A stretch of DNA of 64,000 bases, taken from Bacillota bacterium (GTDB lineage Bacteria; Bacillota; Clostridia; Acetivibrionales; DSM-2933). The notes below the pieces were generated by a model. That model did no database searches. It was not told the DNA's origin and saw only the letters and a list, made by a program, of their open reading frames with translations. Positions 19,250 to 27,980 of the stretch are shown one piece after another. The position numbers were made by a program, and so were the translations under genes. Every line of letters starts with the position of its first letter. Position 1 is the stretch's first letter. The stretch lies in assembly GCA_023430975.1 (NCBI GenBank), contig JAEYYB010000129.1, forward strand, positions 62,001 through 126,000, written 5' to 3'.

Positions 19250-22200
19250 ATGATGCATTGTAAAATGATTATTAAGAAATTTGGAGTAATTTTCTTGGCA
19301 TATGTCCTGGCGATGAATTGGAACTTACCATTTAACAGTTCTTCCAAAAGTTCGGGATCCTTTGCTGCTGCTTTAGATAATGATCTTAAATTATGGTACA
19401 ACAGTATGGCCGGAACGAATTTTTCCGGTAATGCCTATGATAACAATGAAGCATTTTATAAAGCACTGCCGCTGGGAAACGGTCGTATCGGTGCAATGGT
19501 TTACGGTAACTATCCGAATGAGAGAATTGATTTGAACGAAAGTACTTTTTGGAGTAGTGGACCTGGCAACAATAATAAAGCCGGAGCGGCAAATTCTTTG
19601 AAAGCAGCCCAGGACCAGCTGTTTGCAGGCCAATATAAAAACGGAGATGCCATCATTAACAATATGATCGGTGGGGGACAGGCAAGATACCAATCAGTAG
19701 GGGAACTGAATTTGGCCTTTGGCCACAGCACGGTATCCGATTATTCAAGACAGCTGGACATGAACACGGGCGTGGTTTCCAGTGATTATACCTATAATGG
19801 CAAAAAATACCACCGTGAATCTTTTGTAAGTTATCCTGATCAGATTATGGTGACGAAAATAACATGTAGTACAGCCGGATCAGTATCTTTTACTGCCAGT
19901 TATTCATCTTCCCTTACAGGTCAATATACAGTTTCCACTGCAGGTTCCGATACCCTTGTGATGAATGGGCATGGAGATAGCGACAATGGTATTACTTATG
20001 CTGTATGGTTTTCAACACGCTCAAAAATAATACCAACAAATGGTTCGGTTTCAGCTAATAATAATCAAATATCTGTCACAAACGCTGATTCAGTAGTTAT
20101 TCTTACCTCTGTCCGTACCAATTTTGTCAATTATACTACATGTAATGGAGATGAGAAAGGAAAAGCAACTACAGATATTACAAATGCATCGGCAAAATCT
20201 TATGAAACCTTATTTAGCAATCATATTCAAGATTATCAGGCCTTATTCCAGAGAGTGGATGTGGACCTGGGAGGCAGCGGTAGTGAAAATAGCAAACCGA
20301 TACCTCAGCGTATATCTGAATTTTCTACTACCAATGACCCGAAACTGGCAAAGGTCCTTTTCCAATATGGACGGTACTTAATGATCAGTGCTTCTCGAGA
20401 TTCACAACCCATGAACCTTCAGGGAATTTGGAATAAGTTCCGCAACCCTGCATGGGGATGTAAATTGACCACCAATATAAATTACCAGATGAACTATTGG
20501 CCAGCCTTCACAACTAATCTGGCTGAGTGTTTCGAGCCCTTCATAGAAAAGGCAAAAGCACTGCAAGCCCCTGGTAATGCAACTGCACGTGCCCATTATA
20601 ATATATCCAATGGATGGGTGGTACATCATAACACCGACTTATGGAACAGATGTGCTCCTATCGATGGTGCATGGGGATTCTGGCCAACCGGAGCCGGCTG
20701 GATTTCCAATATGTTGTATGACGCTTATAACTTTAATCAGGATACCAGGTATTTGAACGAAATTTACCCTGTAATAAAGGGGAGTGCAGACTTCTTACAA
20801 ACCCTGATGCAATCTAAAAGTATTAATGGACAAAACTATCAGGTAGTTTGTCCCGGTACTTCCCCCGAAGTTTCAACACCCAGTGGCAGTGGTGGGCAAG
20901 GTGCATATTGCAGCTACGGGGTAACCATGGATAATGGAATTTGCAGGGAACTTTTTAAAGATGTAATAGAGGCCTCCAGGATACTGAATGTTGACTCCAC
21001 GTTCCGTTCCACTTTAGAGTCCAAAGTGTCCCAGATAAAACCCGATACTATCGGTAGTTGGGGGCAGATCCAGGAATGGGCATATGATTGGGACAGCAAG
21101 TCCGAGAAAAACAGGCACATTTCCCATATGTATAACCTGTTCCCTGGGATGGAAATCGGTAAACGGAGAACTGCTGCTCTTGCCAATGCAGCGATTGTAT
21201 CTTTAGATTCACGCGGAGATGTGGGAACCGGTTGGTCTGAAGGCTGGAAACTCAATTGCTGGGCCAGACTTGAGGATGGCCCTCATGCTTACAATCTTGT
21301 AAAGCTGATGATAACACCCGTCAACAAAGACGGACGCCTATATGATAACTTATGGGATGCCCATCCACCGTTCCAGATAGACGGTAACTTCGGATTTACC
21401 TCCGGGATAGCAGAAATGCTGTTGCAAAGCCATAATAACGAAATTCAACTTTTACCGGCACTGCCCAGCCAATGGTCTACCGGTCATGCAAACGGCCTTT
21501 GTGCACGCGGTAATTTTACGATTACACAAATGAACTGGTCCAATGGGGCTTTAAGTAATGTCACTATCAAGTCAAATTCCGGCAATGTTTGCAATGTGCG
21601 TTACGGTAACAAAACCATCAGCTTCCCAACTACGTCAGGAGGAACCTATCAATTGAACGGCTCTTTGCAGTTGGTGGGCAGCAACGCAACATTAACAAAT
21701 GTGGCTATGAATAAAACAGTTACTGCTTCAGGTAATACTGCAGGTGAAGAACCGGAAAAAGCAATGGATGGTTCAACTACCACTAAATGGTGCCACGCAA
21801 ACGGTATGAGCGGAGAGTGGCTAAAAGTTGACCTAGGTGCCGATTATGATATCAGCCGTTGGGTGGTAAAACATGCAGGTAGTACAGAAGCTATAAAATT
21901 TAATACAAGAGACTTCACCCTGCAAAAAAGCGACGATGGAAATACATGGTCTGATGTTGACGCGGTCTATGGAAATCAACAGAATATATCAGATAGAAAT
22001 GTCCCCACCTTTACCGCAAGATATGTAAGGCTGTATGTCAATACAGCCACACAGGATAACTCAGGCGGTGCCAGAATTTATGAATTTGAACTTTGGGGCA
22101 AATCTAACGACGGAAGTACTCCAACTCCAACTTTACCTCCAACTTCAACTTCCACTCCAACTTCAACTTCCATTCAAACTCCGATCCCGACTTGGACTCC

Positions 22201-22855
22201 CTCTACGAGTCCTGATACAAGATCGGCCTTTACACAAAACGAAGGGGAGAGCTTTGATAATCAGTCGGGAGTCCAGACCGAAATCTGCACTGAAGGTGGG
22301 GAGGATGTTGGTTATATTGAGAATGGAGATTATGTTGTTTACAACAACATTGATTTTGGCAGAGGTGCGGAAAGCTTTCAGGCAAGAATTGCCAGTGCTG
22401 CCAAAGGAGGTAATATTGAGATACGACTTGACAGTATTACCGGTCCGTTGGTAGGCACTTGTCAGGTTACTCCAACCGGAGAATGGCAGACTTATGATGA
22501 TGCAAAATGCAGCGTAGATGGGGCAAGTGGTATTCATGACCTTTATTTGGTATTCAAGGGCGATAGTGGCTACCTGTTTAATTTGAACTGGTGGAAATTC
22601 ATTGCCTCACCTTCAACACCAACCGCAACATCAACTGCAACGTCAACCGCAATATCGATACCAACCACTGCCAACAGTGCTGACATAAACCATGACGGTG
22701 TTATAAATATGGCGGATGTAATACTTTTGGCAGGCCGATTTAATACTGTTAAAGGGGAGACAGGATATATTGACGCATACGACTTGAATAAGGACGGGGC
22801 AATAAACATGTCTGATGTAATATTGATGGCAGCCAAATTTAACACCATTGCTTAA
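19250..22855 (+). CDS. Cellulosomal GH95 alpha-fucosidase/alpha-L-galactosidase with CBM32, CBM6 and dockerin
   Basis: This is a 1201-residue secreted exo-glycosidase. A signal peptide (about 1-38) is followed by a GH95 domain of about 770 residues with LWYNSMAGTNFSGNAYDNNEAFYKALPLGNGRIGAMVYG-type opening (key part PLGNGRIGAMV), QGIWNKFRNPAWG, and DGNFGFTSGIAEMLLQSH near its end. GH95 enzymes are inverting alpha-1,2-L-fucosidases or alpha-L-galactosidases and remove side-chain sugars of xyloglucan or complex xylan. A CBM32/F5-F8-type-C domain (about 816-945), a CBM6 (about 990-1115) and a dockerin (about 1144-1201) follow. The start is ATG 19250 after AGGAG. The arrangement is in keeping with branched hemicellulose as target. 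Confidence 0.9.
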   Translation: MMHCKMIIKKFGVIFLAYVLAMNWNLPFNSSSKSSGSFAAALDNDLKLWYNSMAGTNFSGNAYDNNEAFYKALPLGNGRIGAMVYGNYPNERIDLNESTFWSSGPGNNNKAGAANSLKAAQDQLFAGQYKNGDAIINNMIGGGQARYQSVGELNLAFGHSTVSDYSRQLDMNTGVVSSDYTYNGKKYHRESFVSYPDQIMVTKITCSTAGSVSFTASYSSSLTGQYTVSTAGSDTLVMNGHGDSDNGITYAVWFSTRSKIIPTNGSVSANNNQISVTNADSVVILTSVRTNFVNYTTCNGDEKGKATTDITNASAKSYETLFSNHIQDYQALFQRVDVDLGGSGSENSKPIPQRISEFSTTNDPKLAKVLFQYGRYLMISASRDSQPMNLQGIWNKFRNPAWGCKLTTNINYQMNYWPAFTTNLAECFEPFIEKAKALQAPGNATARAHYNISNGWVVHHNTDLWNRCAPIDGAWGFWPTGAGWISNMLYDAYNFNQDTRYLNEIYPVIKGSADFLQTLMQSKSINGQNYQVVCPGTSPEVSTPSGSGGQGAYCSYGVTMDNGICRELFKDVIEASRILNVDSTFRSTLESKVSQIKPDTIGSWGQIQEWAYDWDSKSEKNRHISHMYNLFPGMEIGKRRTAALANAAIVSLDSRGDVGTGWSEGWKLNCWARLEDGPHAYNLVKLMITPVNKDGRLYDNLWDAHPPFQIDGNFGFTSGIAEMLLQSHNNEIQLLPALPSQWSTGHANGLCARGNFTITQMNWSNGALSNVTIKSNSGNVCNVRYGNKTISFPTTSGGTYQLNGSLQLVGSNATLTNVAMNKTVTASGNTAGEEPEKAMDGSTTTKWCHANGMSGEWLKVDLGADYDISRWVVKHAGSTEAIKFNTRDFTLQKSDDGNTWSDVDAVYGNQQNISDRNVPTFTARYVRLYVNTATQDNSGGARIYEFELWGKSNDGSTPTPTLPPTSTSTPTSTSIQTPIPTWTPSTSPDTRSAFTQNEGESFDNQSGVQTEICTEGGEDVGYIENGDYVVYNNIDFGRGAESFQARIASAAKGGNIEIRLDSITGPLVGTCQVTPTGEWQTYDDAKCSVDGASGIHDLYLVFKGDSGYLFNLNWWKFIASPSTPTATSTATSTAISIPTTANSADINHDGVINMADVILLAGRFNTVKGETGYIDAYDLNKDGAINMSDVILMAAKFNTIA

Positions 22856-22886
22856 ATAGCATTCGACTGTTTCATTTTTTAGTTAT

Positions 22887-22911
22887 AAAAGCTTAAAATG
22901 CTTTTTATTAA
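22887..22911 (+). terminator. Weak hairpin with T-run after GH95
   Basis: AAAAGC (22887-22892) and GCTTTT (22900-22905) form a six-bp stem followed by T-rich sequence. It is AT-rich and weak, and may allow read-through to the GH43 gene 30 bases downstream. Confidence 0.35.
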
Positions 22912-22937
22912 ATTTTTATATAGCAGGAGGTTAAATC

Positions 22938-24776
22938 ATGTTACTTGTTAGAAAATCAAATTGGGTTGTTGGATTTAAAAAAGCCATGGTTATAATAGTG
23001 GCATTATGTTTATGTCTTTCGCAAATGGTTTTCGCATATGCCTGGCAGTCTGACAATGGAGACGGCACATTCACAAATCCTCCTTTATTTGCAGACTATC
23101 CGGATCCCAGTATTATAAGGGTTGGCAGTGATTTTTATCTAGCCACTTCCACTTTCGCAGGGGTACCAGGGCTGGTTATATGCAAATCTCAGGATTTGGT
23201 CAACTGGGAAATTGCCGGTCATTGTATATCCTCATATACTGGTAATGCGTATAACATGCAGGGAGGAACAAAATACGGCAACGGTTGCTTTGCACCTTCC
23301 ATAGCTTATAAGAACGGTACATTTTATGTGGTGGTTACTCCTAATGGTGAAAATACACGTATTTATTATGCCAAAGATGTTGCCGGTCCTTGGAGCTGCA
23401 ATGTATTGAGCGGAAGTTATTTTGACCCTGCCTTATTTATAGAGGATGATGGAACTGCATATATTGCCTATGGAGGAGCCTGGCAAAATCAGATCAGTAT
23501 GATACAGCTAAATTCCAGCTTAAGTGCTACAACTGGGTCATCGCGAGTAATTCTCTCTTATAACAATGTTGAAGGCACACATTTAATTAAAGCCAAAGGC
23601 AAATATTATTTGTTTAACGCTGTGCCTGCACAAAAATTAGTGTGTTCCCGTTCAAATACTCTCTGGGGACCTTATGGTGAAACTACAACCCTATGTACTG
23701 CCGGGAAAGGCGGACATCAGGGCGGTATTGTAGATCTACCAGATGGCAGTTACTGGGGCTATGTACATCAGGATGATGGTGCAATCGGTCGTCCCACAAG
23801 AATCTGTCCTATTACTTGGGAGAATGATTGGCCCAAATTCGGCAGACCTGGATATTTAGGGCAGATTGAATCTAAATATACCAAACCTATCCAAAATAAA
23901 CCGATTAAGGTGCCGCAAGCATCAGATGAATTTAATGGCAACACTTTAGGACTCCAGTGGATGTGGAATCATAATCCGGACAATACAAAATGGTCCCTTA
24001 CAGGTTCTGCTTTAAGACTTAATGCTACTACCGGGAAGGATTTTTGGAATGCCAGAAACAGTTTAACTCAAAAAGGCCAAGGTTTAATAAGTACCGGTAC
24101 CATTAAAATCGATTGCAGCCAAATGCAGCCAGGCGATATAGCCGGCTTGGGAATGTTGGGCGATCCTCGCGGTTATATAGCTGTAACCAAGGATCCCAAA
24201 CGTATAATAATGTCAGAAGAAGAAAGCGTAAAAGCAACTGTCAATAACATAACTTCAAATATTTTGTATTTTAGGATAGAAATGAATTTTAGTAACAAGC
24301 AAGCCAAGTTTTTCTGGAAAGATGACACTAGGGAATGGCAGCAGCTTGGAACAACAATAACCATGGGCTTTGACTGGCAGTATGGCACCTTCCAGGGTGA
24401 ACAGTATGCTATTTTGAATTTTAATCCTTCCGGAAGTTCCGGTTATGTGGATGTTGACTGGTTTAGGTTAAATGATGAACCAGGACCAAGTGGGAATCAA
24501 ACACCGACACCTTTACCAACACCTACACCTACACTTACACCAACAATTTCACCAACATCTTCAATGACACCTACACCAACACCTACATCTATAAACAGCA
24601 TTGATTTAAACCATGATGGTGTAATAAACATAGCTGATGTAATACTTTTGGCAAGTGCATTTAATTCAGTTCGAGGTGATACCAAGTATCTGGAAGCATA
24701 CGACATAAATAACGACGGTGCTATAAATATGTCAGATGTAATAATTATTGCAGCAAAATTTAACGCTATTGTCTAG
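22938..24776 (+). CDS. Cellulosomal GH43 beta-xylosidase/arabinofuranosidase with C-terminal beta-sandwich and dockerin
   Basis: This is a 612-residue secreted protein. After a signal peptide (about 1-34) comes a five-bladed GH43 domain (about 45-320). The catalytic-base Asp is in DYPDPSIIRVG and the acid Glu is probably in NNVEGTHLIK. A beta-sandwich domain (about 330-515; QASDEFNGNTLGLQWMWNHNP) is the type found in GH43 beta-xylosidases. A Thr-Pro linker and dockerin (about 553-612) end it. A strong AGGAGG site precedes ATG 22938. The enzyme probably trims xylo-oligosaccharides or arabinose side chains on the cellulosome. The subfamily was not determined. Confidence 0.87.
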   Translation: MLLVRKSNWVVGFKKAMVIIVALCLCLSQMVFAYAWQSDNGDGTFTNPPLFADYPDPSIIRVGSDFYLATSTFAGVPGLVICKSQDLVNWEIAGHCISSYTGNAYNMQGGTKYGNGCFAPSIAYKNGTFYVVVTPNGENTRIYYAKDVAGPWSCNVLSGSYFDPALFIEDDGTAYIAYGGAWQNQISMIQLNSSLSATTGSSRVILSYNNVEGTHLIKAKGKYYLFNAVPAQKLVCSRSNTLWGPYGETTTLCTAGKGGHQGGIVDLPDGSYWGYVHQDDGAIGRPTRICPITWENDWPKFGRPGYLGQIESKYTKPIQNKPIKVPQASDEFNGNTLGLQWMWNHNPDNTKWSLTGSALRLNATTGKDFWNARNSLTQKGQGLISTGTIKIDCSQMQPGDIAGLGMLGDPRGYIAVTKDPKRIIMSEEESVKATVNNITSNILYFRIEMNFSNKQAKFFWKDDTREWQQLGTTITMGFDWQYGTFQGEQYAILNFNPSGSSGYVDVDWFRLNDEPGPSGNQTPTPLPTPTPTLTPTISPTSSMTPTPTPTSINSIDLNHDGVINIADVILLASAFNSVRGDTKYLEAYDINNDGAINMSDVIIIAAKFNAIV

Positions 24777-25001
24777 GTATTTGCAAATAATTAATTGGTC
24801 AACGGGGGGATTTCAAAAAGCTGGATTTATGATATTCTATAAGTATTAAGTAATACTTGAATAATGTATTTTTTGAAATGTCATAAGGAATGTATTAGAA
24901 GTGCCTTCGAAATACCTTCGAAATACCTAAAGAATATAAAGGGTTTCATTATTGTAAACCATTTATAAAAATATATTTAATTAAACGAGGGGGATTAAAA
25001 A
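24777..25001 (+). other. Leader region of the GH43-CE6 gene
   Basis: This 225-base gap holds a perfect palindrome (AGTATTAAGTAATACT, near 24841-24856), a direct repeat of CCTTCGAAATA near 24903-24926, and a strong CGAGGGGG ribosome site at its end. No terminator with a T-run and no convincing promoter pair were seen. Confidence 0.4.
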
Positions 25002-27803
25002 ATGAGAAAAATTTTATCAATTGTAGTTTTATTCGTTTTAATTTTGGCTTTTGATATCACAACTTGTTTTGCGGACAATCCTATAGTACAGACTATTTAT
25101 ACTGCTGATCCTGCACCAATGGTGTATGACGGTAGATGTTACTTGTATACAACACATGATGAAGACACAATTGTTAATAACTTTTATACCATGAATGATT
25201 GGAGATGCTACTCATCCGATGACATGGTAAACTGGATCGATCATGGATCACCGTTGTCTTACAGTACATTCAGTTGGGGGCAAGGTGATGCATGGGCCGC
25301 TCAGTGTGTATATAAGAATGGCAAGTTTTACATGTATGTTCCAATGACAAGAAAAAATTCTGGAGGTGCCAGAGTAATTGGTGTAGCGGTATCGGACAGT
25401 CCAACAGGACCATTCACCGATGCCCTTGGAAAGCCACTAATAACAAATAATGGCGCACAGGATATTGATCCTTCCGTGTATATTGACGATAACGGGCAGG
25501 CCTATCTCTATTGGGGGAATGGTAACCTTTATTATGTGAAGCTAAATCAGGATATGATTTCTTATTCAGGAGGCGTTGTCCAGGTATCTTCAAAACCAAC
25601 GAGTTTTACTGAGGGTCCATGGTTTTACAAGCGTGATAATTTATATTACATGGTATATGCGGGCATGGGGGGTAATGGAAATGAAGATATCCGATATGCT
25701 ACAAGCACCAGCCCTACAGGACCGTGGAACTATAAGGGAGTTATTATGGGTTCTCAAAACAGTTTTACAAACCATCCGGGAGTGATAGATTTTAAAGGAA
25801 ATTCCTACTTCTTTTATCATACAGGTGACTTGCCGGGAGGCGGAAGCTACCACCGTTCTGTTTGTGTGGAACAATTCAAATACAATTCTGATGGTACAAT
25901 ACCAAGTATACCCATGACCAAAAATGGCCCAGCCCAGCTTGGAAATTTGAATCCGTATATCAAAAATGAAGCTGAAACCATTTGCTGGGAATCAGGCATT
26001 GAAACAGAAAAATGCAGTGAAGGCGGAATGGATGTATGTAATGTTGAAAACGGGGATTACATAAAGGTAAAAGGTGTTGATTTCGGTTCAGGAGCAGTAT
26101 CTTTTGACGCTAGAGTAGCATCGGCAGCTAGCGGAGGGAAAATTGAACTGCGTCTTGACAGTCCCACAGGGACACTTGTTGGTACTTGTACAGTATCGGG
26201 TACAGGCGGGTGGCAGACATGGGCAACTAAATCCTGTACAGTAAGCGGTGCAACAGGGATACATGATTTGTATCTGAAATTTACCGGAGGCAGCGGCAGC
26301 TTGTTTAATTTCAATTGGTGGAAGTTTACCGGTACAGATCCGATCGTTTCACCTACTCTGGATGTTACACCTACTTTTGGTGTTACACCTACTCCCACCA
26401 CGATTCCTTCAGGAAAATCACCATTTACAAAGATAGAAGCTGAAGATTTCGATGATCAATCGGGAATCAAAACTGAAACCTGCAGTGAAGGCGGCGAGGA
26501 TGTGGGATATATAGAGAATGGGGATTATGTTGTTTATAACAATATCAACTTCGGAAACGGTGCTTCAAGCTTTGAGGCAAGAGTAGCAAGTGCTGCCAGC
26601 GGAGGTAATATTGAGATCAGACTTGACAGCATTACCGGAACACTAATAGGAACTTGTTCTGTTACAGGAACAGGCGATTGGCAGACTTGGGTTAATGCAA
26701 CCTGTAATATCAGTGGTGTAAGCGGTATTCATGATCTTTACCTAAAATTTACAGGAGGCAGTAGTTATCTGTTTAATTTGAACTGGTGGAAGTTCAACCC
26801 CAATACTTCGACACCTACTTCCACACCTACTTCGATGCCAACCTCATCGAATAGTCCAGACTTGAACAATGACGGCGTAGTAAACATGGCTGATGTAATA
26901 ATTTTAGCAGGTGCATTTAATTCAGTCCGAGGCGAATCAAAATATGTTGCAGCTTATGACTTGAACAATGACGGTGCAATAAACATTTCTGATGTAATAA
27001 TTATTGCAGGAAGTTTCAATAAGATAATAACCCCTGCAACACCAATGTCTGCAACACCAACTCCGACTGCAAAACAGACACCAACTTCGACAGCTGTTGC
27101 TAAATTCCATTGTTACCTTCTTCTGGGACAATCTAATATGGCAGGATATGCTAATGCCCAAGCCTCTGATAAAGTTGAAGACCCCAGAGTGCTTGTATTG
27201 GGATATGATAATAACTCAGCACTTGGCCGAGTAACAGATCAGTGGGATGTGGCATGTCCACCTCTTCACCCTGCTTGGCTTGATGCCGTAGGACCTGGTG
27301 ACTGGTTTGGCAAGAGCATGATACAGAAAGTTCCTGCGGGTGATACTATTGGGCTGATACCGTGTGCTATCAGTGGTGAAAAGATAGAGACTTTTATGAA
27401 GAACGGAGGTACCAAATATAGTTGGATTATCAATCGTGCAAAACTTGCACAGCAAAAGGGAGGCGTCATTGAAGGCATCATTTTCCACCAGGGAGAATCA
27501 AATAGCGGTGACACCAGTTGGCCTGGTAAAGTAAAAACACTAGTGGAAGACCTTAGAAAAGATCTCAACCTTGGTAACGTTCCTTTTCTCGCTGGTGAGC
27601 TGCTTTACAGCGGTCCTTGTGCAGGACACAATACATTGGTAAATCAGTTGCCTTCTTTAATTACCAATTGTCATGTGGTTTCGGCACAAGGCCTGGTTCA
27701 AGATCCTTCCGATACAACGTATCGTTTGCATTTTAGTCATGATTCAACAGTAGAATTGGGAAAACGATATGCTGAAAAAATGATAGAAGTCCTTGGCTGG
27801 TAA
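25002..27803 (+). CDS. Bifunctional cellulosomal GH43-CBM6-CBM6-dockerin-CE6 enzyme
   Basis: This is a 933-residue secreted protein with two different catalytic ends. The signal peptide (about 1-24) precedes a GH43 domain (about 28-315). Its catalytic base is in YTADPAPMVYDG, its second Asp in DIDPSVYID and its acid Glu in SFTEGPWF. Two CBM6 modules follow (about 322-448 and 470-600), each with a CSEGG patch and NWWKF. The dockerin (about 618-677) is internal. A Thr-Pro linker then leads to a SASA/CE6 esterase (about 700-933) with nucleophile Ser in LLLGQSNMAGY and block motifs FHQGESN and HFSHDS. It should remove arabinose or xylose from decorated xylan and also acetyl groups. The internal dockerin keeps both active domains free. 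Confidence 0.9.
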   Translation: MRKILSIVVLFVLILAFDITTCFADNPIVQTIYTADPAPMVYDGRCYLYTTHDEDTIVNNFYTMNDWRCYSSDDMVNWIDHGSPLSYSTFSWGQGDAWAAQCVYKNGKFYMYVPMTRKNSGGARVIGVAVSDSPTGPFTDALGKPLITNNGAQDIDPSVYIDDNGQAYLYWGNGNLYYVKLNQDMISYSGGVVQVSSKPTSFTEGPWFYKRDNLYYMVYAGMGGNGNEDIRYATSTSPTGPWNYKGVIMGSQNSFTNHPGVIDFKGNSYFFYHTGDLPGGGSYHRSVCVEQFKYNSDGTIPSIPMTKNGPAQLGNLNPYIKNEAETICWESGIETEKCSEGGMDVCNVENGDYIKVKGVDFGSGAVSFDARVASAASGGKIELRLDSPTGTLVGTCTVSGTGGWQTWATKSCTVSGATGIHDLYLKFTGGSGSLFNFNWWKFTGTDPIVSPTLDVTPTFGVTPTPTTIPSGKSPFTKIEAEDFDDQSGIKTETCSEGGEDVGYIENGDYVVYNNINFGNGASSFEARVASAASGGNIEIRLDSITGTLIGTCSVTGTGDWQTWVNATCNISGVSGIHDLYLKFTGGSSYLFNLNWWKFNPNTSTPTSTPTSMPTSSNSPDLNNDGVVNMADVIILAGAFNSVRGESKYVAAYDLNNDGAINISDVIIIAGSFNKIITPATPMSATPTPTAKQTPTSTAVAKFHCYLLLGQSNMAGYANAQASDKVEDPRVLVLGYDNNSALGRVTDQWDVACPPLHPAWLDAVGPGDWFGKSMIQKVPAGDTIGLIPCAISGEKIETFMKNGGTKYSWIINRAKLAQQKGGVIEGIIFHQGESNSGDTSWPGKVKTLVEDLRKDLNLGNVPFLAGELLYSGPCAGHNTLVNQLPSLITNCHVVSAQGLVQDPSDTTYRLHFSHDSTVELGKRYAEKMIEVLGW

Positions 27804-27818
27804 GATGGTCTTAGGCTT

Positions 27819-27960
27819 GAGCATCCTATGATAGACAAAATTTATCACATATTAAATACGTTATTAATCTTACATTTAGCAGAGCAAAATAACGAACGCT
27901 TTAACGGAATTTTGCGATAGATAAATGTAAAAGATTAATCGTATTTAATATAGGATGCTC
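27819..27960. repeat. Dispersed covarying hairpin repeat family A, copy 1
   Basis: ATATTAAATACG (27849-27860) pairs with CGTATTTAATAT (27940-27951). Next inward, TTAATCTTACATTT pairs with AAATGTAAAAGATTAA. A small inner stem (GCAAAAT/ATTTTGC) encloses AACGAACGCTTTAACGG. In this copy a further perfect outer pair, GAGCATCCTAT (27819-27829) and ATAGGATGCTC (27950-27960), closes the whole unit. It ends 20 bases before the ccmF-like start, just outside the ribosome site. Confidence 0.8.
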
Positions 27961-27980
27961 ATAATAAATGGGAGGGTTAT

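Noticed and set aside
19386..19731. Long minus-strand open frames opposite the GH95 gene
   Set aside because: They are antisense to a clearly coding, domain-rich gene and have no ribosome sites or recognisable domains; the same holds for the minus-strand frames opposite the dockerins.
27819..27960. Assigning the family-A repeat to a known riboswitch class
   Set aside because: No conserved aptamer core that I recognise is present, and the copies do not show a terminator or ribosome-site switch.
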